From: CSP1-1 sp035620615
Lineage (GTDB): Archaea; Thermoproteota; Nitrososphaeria; Nitrososphaerales; Nitrosopumilaceae
Direction of reading: 5' to 3'
Length of the DNA stretch: 19,208 nucleotides
Assembly: GCA_035620615.1 (NCBI GenBank)
Contig: DASPGM010000023.1
Location: 1 to 19,208 of the forward strand
Translations under genes and position numbers: made by a program
Shown here: piece after piece, positions 13,313 through 19,208 of the stretch
Layout of the letters: each line of letters starts with the position of its first letter
Position numbering within the stretch: the stretch's first letter is position 1
Notes under the pieces: model-generated
What the model was told of the DNA's origin: nothing
The model's input: only the letters and a program-made list of their open reading frames with translations
Databases searched by the model: none

Positions 13313-13839
13313 TAATATTTCACTAAGGATTTACAGTTGTATTTGTTAATTCCTTTCATGCCTCCAAGTTCAACTAGTTCAATTACAAATGCAAATCCTG
13401 CCACTTTTCCTCCCATCTTTTCAATAAGCTTGGCAGATGCTTTTGCAGTACCGCCTGTAGCCAAAAGATCATCGCAAATTACCACTCGTTGCCCTTTTTT
13501 CAAAGCGTGTTTTTGAATTTCAATAGTATCGCTACCATATTCTATTTTATAAGATATTTTTTCTGTTTTTCCAGGCAATTTTCCTTTTTTTCGAATCAAT
13601 ATCATTCCCTTTTTGTAATGCAAAGCCATTGCACACGCAAATAGAAATCCCCTTGATTCTATTCCTGCAAAAACATCGAAATCTTTTGTATGAAAGTATT
13701 TTGAAAATTCATCAACTACATAAGAAATTGCAGATGGATCTCTTAGAATTGGGCTAAAATCCCTGAACAAAATGCCTTTTTTAGGAAAATTTGGAAATTC
13801 ATCAATTTTTTCTTTAAGATTCATTAATTTAAGATCCAT
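13312..13839 (-). CDS. apt: Adenine phosphoribosyltransferase
   Basis: Apt converts adenine and PRPP to AMP and is the salvage partner of MtnP. The 175-residue protein has the type I PRTase PRPP-binding motif VVICDDLLATGGTA at 119-132, with the ICDD acidic pair, and the family N-terminal segment FPKKGILFRDFSP (18-30). FAGIESRGF (57-65) is the base-pocket region. Length is normal. The ATG at 13839 is used; a second Met at residue 6 is possible. No clear Shine-Dalgarno sequence precedes it. It is the first gene of the apt-mtnP pair and overlaps mtnP by one base, a tight coupling that matches the two-step pathway. Confidence 0.95.
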   Translation of the reverse strand: MDLKLMNLKEKIDEFPNFPKKGILFRDFSPILRDPSAISYVVDEFSKYFHTKDFDVFAGIESRGFLFACAMALHYKKGMILIRKKGKLPGKTEKISYKIEYGSDTIEIQKHALKKGQRVVICDDLLATGGTAKASAKLIEKMGGKVAGFAFVIELVELGGMKGINKYNCKSLVKY

Positions 13840-13870
13840 AGATGTGGAATAAAAATTGTTTCTAACTTGT

Positions 13871-13880
13871 AAATAAAAAA
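13871..13880 (-). terminator. T-rich terminator candidate after the Ig-like protein gene
   Basis: On the minus strand TTTTTTATTT follows the stop at 13882 directly. It is near the apt promoter region, so it may separate the two minus-strand units. Confidence 0.35.
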
Positions 13881-13881
13881 A

Positions 13882-16011
13882 CTATTTTAAATCAAAAGTT
13901 AACTCTGCTTCAGAAACAGGATCTTTTGCCTTTAATTTGTAGGTGCCTGCTGCTACATCACTTGGAACAACCCATGGAATTCCAAATTCCCCAATACTAG
14001 TTGTTCGTGCTGTGAGTTCAGTAATCTTAACATCTGATTTATCAAAGATAGTCATTACTACATTCTGACTAACAGCAGCCCCATACCCTTTAATTATTAC
14101 CTGTCTTCCTGATGAATCAGATGTAATTTTGTCAACATAAATCACTAAACCATCTTCAATTTTACCTTGAACGGAAATTTTGACTTCATCGAAGTTGGCA
14201 CCACTTCTTGCATGCACTGTCCAAGTTCCAATTTTAGCATCTATTGGAATTTTAAACGAGCTTAAAGAGAAAATTCCATCTTTATTTGTAAACGTATCTT
14301 TTGTCTTGACAACGTTTCCATCTGGGTCTCTTAGTTCTACTGTTAAGAGCATATTTTTAGCAGAATTTCCTAATATCAAAATGGATTCACCAGGATTATA
14401 CGAATTTTTTGTAGTTCGCGCATCAATATCACCCGAACCTGTCTGAAGTCCAACTGAAAAAACTTCTGAAACTTGGGAGTTACCTCTGGTGAGAACCACG
14501 GTATACACCCCAGAACCATAGCCTTTCAAGTCTAATTCATATTTTATTTGACCATCTTTGTCAAAAATTATAGTATCAGTAAACTTGTTCTTATCAGCGG
14601 GATCTACAATTAATAATGAAATTGTTACAGATGGTGGGGCTTTGATATCTAATATTGCTTTATCTGATGTTGAATAGTTGAGTTTATCAGTCTTTACGAT
14701 TATTTTTTCTTCTGGAACTTCACCTAAACCAAATACACTTATTTCAATATCCTCGCCCTGTGATGCAAATACCACATAAGTACCCTCAAGGGATGCTTGA
14801 TTAGTTGTGAATTGTAAATTCACTATGCCTGAAGAATCAACGTTGAGAACTTGAGAAAAAAACTCTGTTCCTAGAGGGTCTTCTACAATTATTTCTAAAT
14901 TTTCATTTGGTTTTGCAGTTCCATTAAAAACGATTGTTTCTCCAGGTTCAAATTTTTGTTTGATTGGTACAATATCAATTTTTTTTGAAGATTCTATAGT
15001 CCATGATAAAAAGAGAGTTTCAACGCCATCTGTCAATTCTATATTTCGTTTCCCTAAAGTTGTATCTGGTGCAATTATTCTATCATATTCCCATTCGCCA
15101 TTAAGATCTACATTGATTGGAATTGTTGTTAATATGTTGCCACTTTCATCTTTTATTGTGGCAGTCAGTGTTTTTGCTGGAGGGCCAGTACCAGTAACTT
15201 TGACAGTTTGCCCCACATACACTACAGATGGCGATGGATTTATTGTAAGAGGAATGTTAGTTGTAGTAGCTACCCCAGTTTCTTCTCCTAGTCTAAGACT
15301 AATAGCTTTTTCATTTTTTTGACTATCTATAATTTTAAAATCAACTCTATCAGCAGTTAGATCACTTGGAATAGAACTAGTAATAATGAATCCTCCATCT
15401 TCATTTGTTACAAATGATTGGATCTTTTTGCTTCCAATGTAAAAATCAAGACTATGATTTGGTGCAAACTTTTCTCCAGTTACTCTCATACTTGAACCAA
15501 CATTTGGTTTTTCTGGGATCAAACGAAATATAGAACTCTCTAATACTCCAATCTCACTATCTGAATTCTGAATTATTGTTTCAGTGCTTGCCGAATCTGA
15601 TACCAAAGTTTTTCCAATTGCTAGTTCTTGATTATTTTCAGAAAGTGCTTTCCAGTTTATTCCAGGTTTTGGTTTATCTGTCTTTACTCCAAATTTTACT
15701 ATTTCACCAGGTTTTATTGGATTTGACGTTGTAAATACAATCAAGCCTTCTGCAGTTTTTTGTCCCGTCCATCCTCTTTCTGTCTTAAATGATTTAAAGA
15801 TGGAATCACTACCCAACCAAATTCTAAAGGTATCGATTTCTGAATTACTATTGATGTTATTTTTAAATTCAATAATCGTAGTTTCTTCAAAACCTATGCT
15901 TTTTGCAGTAACAACATCACTTTGAGAATATGCAACAGGGATTACTGTTATTGCAAAAATAGATGTAAATAGTAATATGAACAAAATATTATTTTTTAAA
16001 TACAATTTCAT
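13882..16011 (-). CDS. Secreted protein with Ig-like repeats, 709 residues
   Basis: A signal peptide is clear: basic n-region (residues 2-7), hydrophobic core about 8-27, and a likely cut in the VAYSQS region near residue 30. The mature part is a string of beta-rich domains of about 85-95 residues. They recur with phrases such as YVGQTVKVTGTG, FEPGETIVFNGTA, YSTSDKAILDI and YNPGESILILGN, each followed by a segment like DxxGNxxxT and ending in a Gly-Thr-Tyr/Trp strand (GTYVVFAS, GVYTVVL, GTWTVHA, GTYKLKAK). This is the macroglobulin/big-Ig-like type of surface protein in marine archaea. No C-terminal membrane anchor is present, so it is released or attached non-covalently to the S-layer. Cysteine is absent. 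Function (adhesion, surface coat) is inferred. Confidence 0.85.
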   Translation of the reverse strand: MKLYLKNNILFILLFTSIFAITVIPVAYSQSDVVTAKSIGFEETTIIEFKNNINSNSEIDTFRIWLGSDSIFKSFKTERGWTGQKTAEGLIVFTTSNPIKPGEIVKFGVKTDKPKPGINWKALSENNQELAIGKTLVSDSASTETIIQNSDSEIGVLESSIFRLIPEKPNVGSSMRVTGEKFAPNHSLDFYIGSKKIQSFVTNEDGGFIITSSIPSDLTADRVDFKIIDSQKNEKAISLRLGEETGVATTTNIPLTINPSPSVVYVGQTVKVTGTGPPAKTLTATIKDESGNILTTIPINVDLNGEWEYDRIIAPDTTLGKRNIELTDGVETLFLSWTIESSKKIDIVPIKQKFEPGETIVFNGTAKPNENLEIIVEDPLGTEFFSQVLNVDSSGIVNLQFTTNQASLEGTYVVFASQGEDIEISVFGLGEVPEEKIIVKTDKLNYSTSDKAILDIKAPPSVTISLLIVDPADKNKFTDTIIFDKDGQIKYELDLKGYGSGVYTVVLTRGNSQVSEVFSVGLQTGSGDIDARTTKNSYNPGESILILGNSAKNMLLTVELRDPDGNVVKTKDTFTNKDGIFSLSSFKIPIDAKIGTWTVHARSGANFDEVKISVQGKIEDGLVIYVDKITSDSSGRQVIIKGYGAAVSQNVVMTIFDKSDVKITELTARTTSIGEFGIPWVVPSDVAAGTYKLKAKDPVSEAELTFDLK

Positions 16012-16035
16012 GTAATTTACTCAAGTCCTTTCTCC

Positions 16036-16043
16036 AAATTAAC
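16036..16043 (-). promoter_or_regulatory. Possible TATA-like box for the Ig-like protein gene
   Basis: On the minus strand this reads GTTAATTT, centred about 28 bases before the ATG at 16011. A purine-rich GGAGAAAGG further downstream is about 15-25 bases from the ATG, too far for a usual Shine-Dalgarno sequence. Confidence 0.3.
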
Positions 16044-16084
16044 CTTAACTACTTTTTGGGTTTATTTCTTTTCAAAATTTAGAA

Positions 16085-16107
16085 TAATTTACTAGTAAAG
16101 TAAATTA
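16085..16107 (-). terminator. AT-rich hairpin/palindrome between the OLD gene and the Ig-like gene
   Basis: TTTACTAGTAAA at 16088-16099 is a perfect 12-bp palindrome. In addition TAATTTAC at 16085-16092 pairs with GTAAATTA at 16100-16107, an 8-bp stem with a 7-base loop. It lies just after the OLD gene stop on the minus strand and could stop its transcript; a protein-binding operator is the alternative. Confidence 0.35.
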
Positions 16108-16112
16108 ATAAC

Positions 16113-18215
16113 TCATTCATCGAACCTTCGTTTGATATGTAATTTATCAACATTTCCGCTTGAAACTAGATTTTGATGCTGGCGAATTCTTTCAGAAATT
16201 AACCTATACAACGTTCTTAATTGATCCTTTGATTTATCTGACAAAAAATCAATTTCATTTAATGCAATTTTTTCACAAATATATCTTGTAATTTCTTCAT
16301 TGTTAAATTTCCCCCATCCATCATCTTTATGTTCCGTCCAAATTGCATCCAGATTTTCTAAAACTCCTTTCTTTCCTCTGGCCAAAACATCTTCTTTAGA
16401 TAAATTAGTAAATCCTTCTCTTCTTAGCATAATCTCATATGTCTGATTTACAGCATACAGATAGTCTTCAATTTGTAAATAGTCCTCCATAGATTGTATT
16501 TGTTTTCCACCAAACTCAAAAAATATTGTTTGAACTTGTGAGAAATCATTTGCAGTCAACTGGGTTGAGATATGTTTTGATTCCTCACTGTTATCTAATA
16601 AGATGAATGTTTTATAACCGTGATCTCTATAAAAAATTGCAAGTGGTAATACAGAATTTTTACTATATGCTGCTACAACATTTAGCGGATTCATTGAGAT
16701 ATTTGGATCTTCAAGAAATTTATCAAACGCATTAAGATACATTGCATCAGACATTGTTTCAACAATTATCACTGGTCTTGAATTAGAACCAATTTCCCTA
16801 TCTACAATAGATTCTACAAGACCTCTTGATAAACCATATAAAATTGGTGTTAGAGTATCATCACTAGCATTCCAGTAATCGTAGTAAATCTTACTGAGAT
16901 GTTTTCTCTTATCAAGCTCAACTACCAGTAAATTGCCAGGAGTATAATCAAAAATCATAAAAGGTGAATGCGTTGCATAAAGTACTTGATTGGAACCAGC
17001 TAAATTCCTTAGCAGATCAGATATTCCTCTTTGTTGAGTAGGATGTAGGTTTCTAGCAGGTTCATCAAGCAGTAAGATTGCCTCCTTTAATTCTGCCCTT
17101 TGAGTCTCTGCTGCAAAATTCACTATAAAAGAAAATGTCCATTTGAAACCTTCAGCTCGTCTATTTAATAATCCAGTATTAGTTACTGTCCCATCTCTAT
17201 GTACATCCGAAATAACAACACTTAAGATATTTCCAGGATTGTATCTTAAATCAACATGAATAGGATCCCCTTTCCATGCAGGATTTAGTCTAGCAGTTAA
17301 TCTATTGCTTGACGCACTAAGATATTTTATTAATTTTGAAGGACTATCGTGAAATTCTTCTAATCCTTCAATATCTAATTCGGCTAGATAAAATAAATTT
17401 CTAACAGTTTCAGCCTTGTCAAATTCTTCAATAAATTCAATTCCTTCTGTCCTGTGACCTTTTGCTTCTTTGACATATTCATTTAGATTAATATTTCCAT
17501 AAATTTTTTTGTAATCAGAAAAATAAACAAAACGTGGGTGTAAATTTTCTTCAATAAAGTTTTCTAGAGCAGTAAGTTCTGTAGTCCCAACTAACATTTT
17601 GTCAAAGGCTACTTCAGCATTTTTTGAAACTTTTTCCCATTCAGAAATTATTTGTGGTTCTTCTGATGCTAAGACATGAATTGTATTTCCAAATTCTCTC
17701 ATATGAGAATCAAAAATTTCTTTACTTTCTGGTATTGCACCTTCAAAGAATGTAGTGTCTAATCTAATTCTAATGTGATTAGGAATAGTATCTATAAAAT
17801 TTAATATATTTTCCGCAAAATTTTCCCAAGAGTTTAATGCTTTATTTTCTTCATTACTAATTTTTATTGGACCAAAATCGTACTGAGTTTTTTGTTTTTT
17901 ATTTGTACGGAAAATTCTTAATTTTTTGATCTCAGGAATATTTGGGAACTTATCCCTAATCATTTGAGTTTCATTTCTTGTTAACTCAAAATCTCCTTCA
18001 GCAATATTTATCTCATTTTTTAACTCTTCAGACATTTCATCACAAAGATCAAGATTAGATACCTTCTCATCTTTGTTTAACAATGTTAGACCCTGCAAGA
18101 TAGTTGTTTTTCCACTTTCATTTCTTCCAACAAACGCTGCCAAATCTCCCACTTTGATTTCCCCCGAATCGTGAATACATCTAAATGCACGAACTCGAAA
18201 TTTTCTAAGCCTCAT
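16113..18215 (-). CDS. OLD-family ATPase with degenerate-looking TOPRIM domain
   Basis: OLD (overcoming lysogenization defect) proteins join an SMC/ABC-type ATPase to a TOPRIM nuclease and often act in phage defence or DNA repair. At 700 residues this one has Walker A GRNESGKT (30-37), a signature-like RRAEGFKW (352-359), Walker B ILLLDEP (D384, E385) and the switch His in ATHSP (H416). The TOPRIM part begins near 480: E486 in VIIVETMSD, then LLDNSEES with D541. The family usually has DxD here; position 543 is Ser, so nuclease activity may be weak or altered. MEDYL at 577-581 fits the third TOPRIM element. There is no adjacent UvrD-like helicase, so it is a stand-alone gene. The ATG at 18215 follows a TATA-like box by about 28 bases. 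Confidence 0.9.
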   Translation of the reverse strand: MRLRKFRVRAFRCIHDSGEIKVGDLAAFVGRNESGKTTILQGLTLLNKDEKVSNLDLCDEMSEELKNEINIAEGDFELTRNETQMIRDKFPNIPEIKKLRIFRTNKKQKTQYDFGPIKISNEENKALNSWENFAENILNFIDTIPNHIRIRLDTTFFEGAIPESKEIFDSHMREFGNTIHVLASEEPQIISEWEKVSKNAEVAFDKMLVGTTELTALENFIEENLHPRFVYFSDYKKIYGNINLNEYVKEAKGHRTEGIEFIEEFDKAETVRNLFYLAELDIEGLEEFHDSPSKLIKYLSASSNRLTARLNPAWKGDPIHVDLRYNPGNILSVVISDVHRDGTVTNTGLLNRRAEGFKWTFSFIVNFAAETQRAELKEAILLLDEPARNLHPTQQRGISDLLRNLAGSNQVLYATHSPFMIFDYTPGNLLVVELDKRKHLSKIYYDYWNASDDTLTPILYGLSRGLVESIVDREIGSNSRPVIIVETMSDAMYLNAFDKFLEDPNISMNPLNVVAAYSKNSVLPLAIFYRDHGYKTFILLDNSEESKHISTQLTANDFSQVQTIFFEFGGKQIQSMEDYLQIEDYLYAVNQTYEIMLRREGFTNLSKEDVLARGKKGVLENLDAIWTEHKDDGWGKFNNEEITRYICEKIALNEIDFLSDKSKDQLRTLYRLISERIRQHQNLVSSGNVDKLHIKRRFDE

Positions 18216-18239
18216 CCTAGTCGTTATTACAATTCTATG

Positions 18240-18246
18240 TTTTAAC
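18240..18246 (-). promoter_or_regulatory. TATA-like box for the OLD-family gene
   Basis: On the minus strand this reads GTTAAAA, centred about 28 bases before the ATG at 18215, with only a short AGG directly against the ATG. A leaderless transcript is likely. Confidence 0.4.
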
Positions 18247-18291
18247 CTATACTACATAATTATCCTGAACACTTTGGTCATTACTAAATAG

Positions 18292-18299
18292 ATATAAAG
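18292..18299 (+). promoter_or_regulatory. TATA box for the 157-residue secreted protein
   Basis: ATATAAAG is a strong match to an archaeal TATA box and is centred about 28 bases before the TTG at 18323. It supports that TTG start and a leaderless mRNA. Confidence 0.5.
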
Positions 18300-18322
18300 G
18301 AATTAACGGAGTTATATTCGAA

Positions 18323-18796
18323 TTGGCTGTACGAAATATTGTTTTTGTTGTTTTTTTGTTTCCTGTGGTAAGTTCAATATTTTTTGGAAGCCTAGTTTTG
18401 GGCGAGGTTCTCAAATCTCCTGACCGAGAACTTGATATGTGGCCTTTTGAATTTTCAGAAAAAACTTTTGTATCTTCAGAAGCAATTAAAATAATAGGAT
18501 TAAATAATAATTTATTAAAATCAGAACCAATCAAAATTACAGTTTCCGTTAGTGATCCTTTTTTTGATTGTGGAGATTTATACATCACAATTTATGATAC
18601 TTCAAAAATTCCAAATGAAGTTGTCACTCAAAATGCGTTTTTTGAACAATGTTATGAAAAAAATAATGGAATAATGCCAATAGATGATGAATTTTCTGAA
18701 GTTGTGCCAAGTGGACAATATGAAATTGTTGCTGAAATCAATGATAAAGAATTCAAAAAAACCCTAACTGCAAGTATGACATTTACCGTTAACTAA
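18323..18796 (+). CDS. Small secreted or membrane-anchored protein, 157 residues, unknown
   Basis: I do not recognise this family. One hydrophobic stretch at about residues 5-27 follows a single Arg and acts as a signal peptide or N-terminal anchor. The mature part, about 125 residues, is acidic and beta-rich, ending in a strand SMTFTVN as in Ig-like folds. Two cysteines, C83 and C110, could form a disulfide outside the cell. The FSEKTFVSSEAIKI and PSGQYEIVAEI phrases resemble single repeat units of surface Ig-like proteins such as the 709-residue protein in this window, so it may be a one-domain relative. The start is TTG at 18323, with a TATA box about 28 bases upstream. It is divergent from the OLD gene. 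Confidence 0.72.
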   Translation: MAVRNIVFVVFLFPVVSSIFFGSLVLGEVLKSPDRELDMWPFEFSEKTFVSSEAIKIIGLNNNLLKSEPIKITVSVSDPFFDCGDLYITIYDTSKIPNEVVTQNAFFEQCYEKNNGIMPIDDEFSEVVPSGQYEIVAEINDKEFKKTLTASMTFTVN

Positions 18797-18810
18797 AAAG
18801 CGAGGTATAT

Positions 18811-18834
18811 ATTGAATTAAATTTTTAATTCGAT
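18811..18834. repeat. Near-perfect inverted repeat upstream of the Lys-rich ORF
   Basis: GAATTAAA at 18814-18821 and TTTAATTC at 18824-18831 are exact reverse complements separated by two bases; extending by three bases each side gives one mismatch. It lies 15 bases after the secreted-protein stop and 27 bases before the next ATG, where it could serve as terminator, operator or TATA region. Confidence 0.45.
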
Positions 18835-18860
18835 CAAAATAAAAAATTATAGAGAGAATT

Positions 18861-19208
18861 ATGGAACAAAAAAAAGAAAAATCATCAACCGAATCAGATA
18901 TTCAAACTGATAGTGACATTGCTAAAAAAGCTGAACAATTAGAACAAAAAATTAAGAAATTAAAGATGGAATTAGAACAAAAAACATCCAGTAAAGGCAA
19001 GACTACACCAACTCCATCAAAGAAAAAAGAAAAGAAAACAAAATCTCCACCTACTAGTGAAGTAAAGACTACACCAACTCCATCAAAGAAAAAAGAAAAG
19101 AAAACAAAATCTCCACCTACTAGTGAAGTCAAGACTGCACCAACTCCATCAAAGAAAAAAGAAAAGAAAACAAAATCATTATCAAAAAAAGAAGAAAAGA
19201 AAATCAAA
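18861..19208 (+). CDS. Lys-rich repeat protein, N-terminal part (3' end outside window)
   Basis: The frame is open for 116 codons from ATG 18861 to the window end with no stop. Residues about 20-42 are a Lys/Glu-rich helix that could form a coiled coil (AEQLEQKIKKLKMELEQ). From residue 47 there are two full and one partial copies of a 22-residue unit beginning KTTPTPSKKKEKKTKS and ending in PPTSEV. The high lysine, with Pro, Thr and Ser, resembles the disordered tails of histone-H1-like or other DNA/RNA-binding proteins. It is cytosolic, with no signal peptide. The missing C-terminus may hold a folded domain that would name it. The opposite-strand ORF over the same region is only a mirror of the repeats. 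Confidence 0.75.
   Translation, partial: MEQKKEKSSTESDIQTDSDIAKKAEQLEQKIKKLKMELEQKTSSKGKTTPTPSKKKEKKTKSPPTSEVKTTPTPSKKKEKKTKSPPTSEVKTAPTPSKKKEKKTKSLSKKEEKKIK
18999..19177 (+). repeat. 66-bp tandem repeat, about 2.7 copies
   Basis: Copies begin at 18999, 19065 and 19131, exactly 66 bases (22 codons) apart; the third breaks off near 19177. Copies 1 and 2 are nearly identical at DNA level, and copy 3 has one change (ACA to GCA) over the shared part. The frame is kept, so the repeat lengthens the protein without shifting it. Such high identity points to recent duplication. Confidence 0.9.

Noticed and set aside
14960..15322. 120-residue plus-strand ORF inside the Ig-like protein gene
   Set aside because: The opposite strand carries a 709-residue protein with a signal peptide and regular domain repeats; the plus ORF has no recognisable content.
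16113..18215. Gabija-type defence system
   Set aside because: The OLD-like protein resembles GajA in layout, but no UvrD-like GajB helicase lies on either side; neighbours are secreted proteins.
18999..19177. Tandem repeat as a CRISPR array
   Set aside because: The copies are contiguous at 66 bp with no unique spacers and keep a coding frame.
18902..19207. 101-residue minus-strand ORF with FFSFFFDG repeats
   Set aside because: It is the mirror of the in-frame Lys-rich tandem repeat on the plus strand; AAG/AAA codons read as Phe/Leu in reverse. It has no promoter or ribosome binding site.

Overview
This AT-rich, gene-dense window is chromosomal DNA from an archaeon, most likely an ammonia-oxidising marine-type Nitrososphaerota (Thaumarchaeota) close to Nitrosopumilus. 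The evidence is archaeal aIF2-beta, aIF1A, a RIO1 kinase, a Dim2/Pno1-like KH protein, both DNA topoisomerase VI subunits, a DUF424 and a DUF373 protein, many TTG/GTG starts, and TATA-like boxes about 25 bases before first-gene start codons. The lineage is inferred from gene content and composition; no marker such as amoA or rRNA lies in the window.

Layout. 1-1919 (+): the 3' end of purA, an unrecognised 220-residue protein, and pyrF. 1910-4852 (-): NUDIX hydrolase, cis-prenyltransferase, DUF373 membrane protein, and a small membrane-anchored protein. 5097-10675 (+) is an information-processing block: a 47-residue zinc-ribbon protein, aIF2-beta, DUF424, aIF1A, RIO1, KH protein, Top6B and Top6A. 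It joins translation initiation, small-subunit maturation and DNA topology. 10670-12524 holds small lineage-type genes: a membrane-anchored Hsp20-like protein (-), a 67-residue membrane protein (+), and a three-gene (+) set headed by a TrmB-like winged-helix protein. 12521-13839 (-) is a two-gene purine salvage operon (apt-mtnP). 13882-16011 (-) encodes a large secreted Ig-like-repeat protein. 16113-18215 (-) encodes an OLD-family ATPase with a TOPRIM region, the only clear candidate for a defence function. 18323-18796 (+) is a small secreted protein. 18861 to the end (+) is an open, lysine-rich ORF with 66-bp tandem repeats, cut by the window edge.

Three themes connect the region. Nucleotide metabolism recurs (purA, pyrF, apt, mtnP, and a NUDIX enzyme that may clean up nucleotides). 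Transcription units mostly begin with leaderless-looking starts (TATA-like box 22-28 bases before ATG, GTG or TTG), whereas several internal genes overlap their upstream neighbour or carry a Shine-Dalgarno-like sequence. Three convergent gene pairs overlap at their stop codons, so termination must run into the opposing gene. No tRNA, rRNA, CRISPR array, insertion sequence or att site is visible. The longest gap without a gene is 244 bp (4853-5096), so no stretch over 300 bases lacks a gene.
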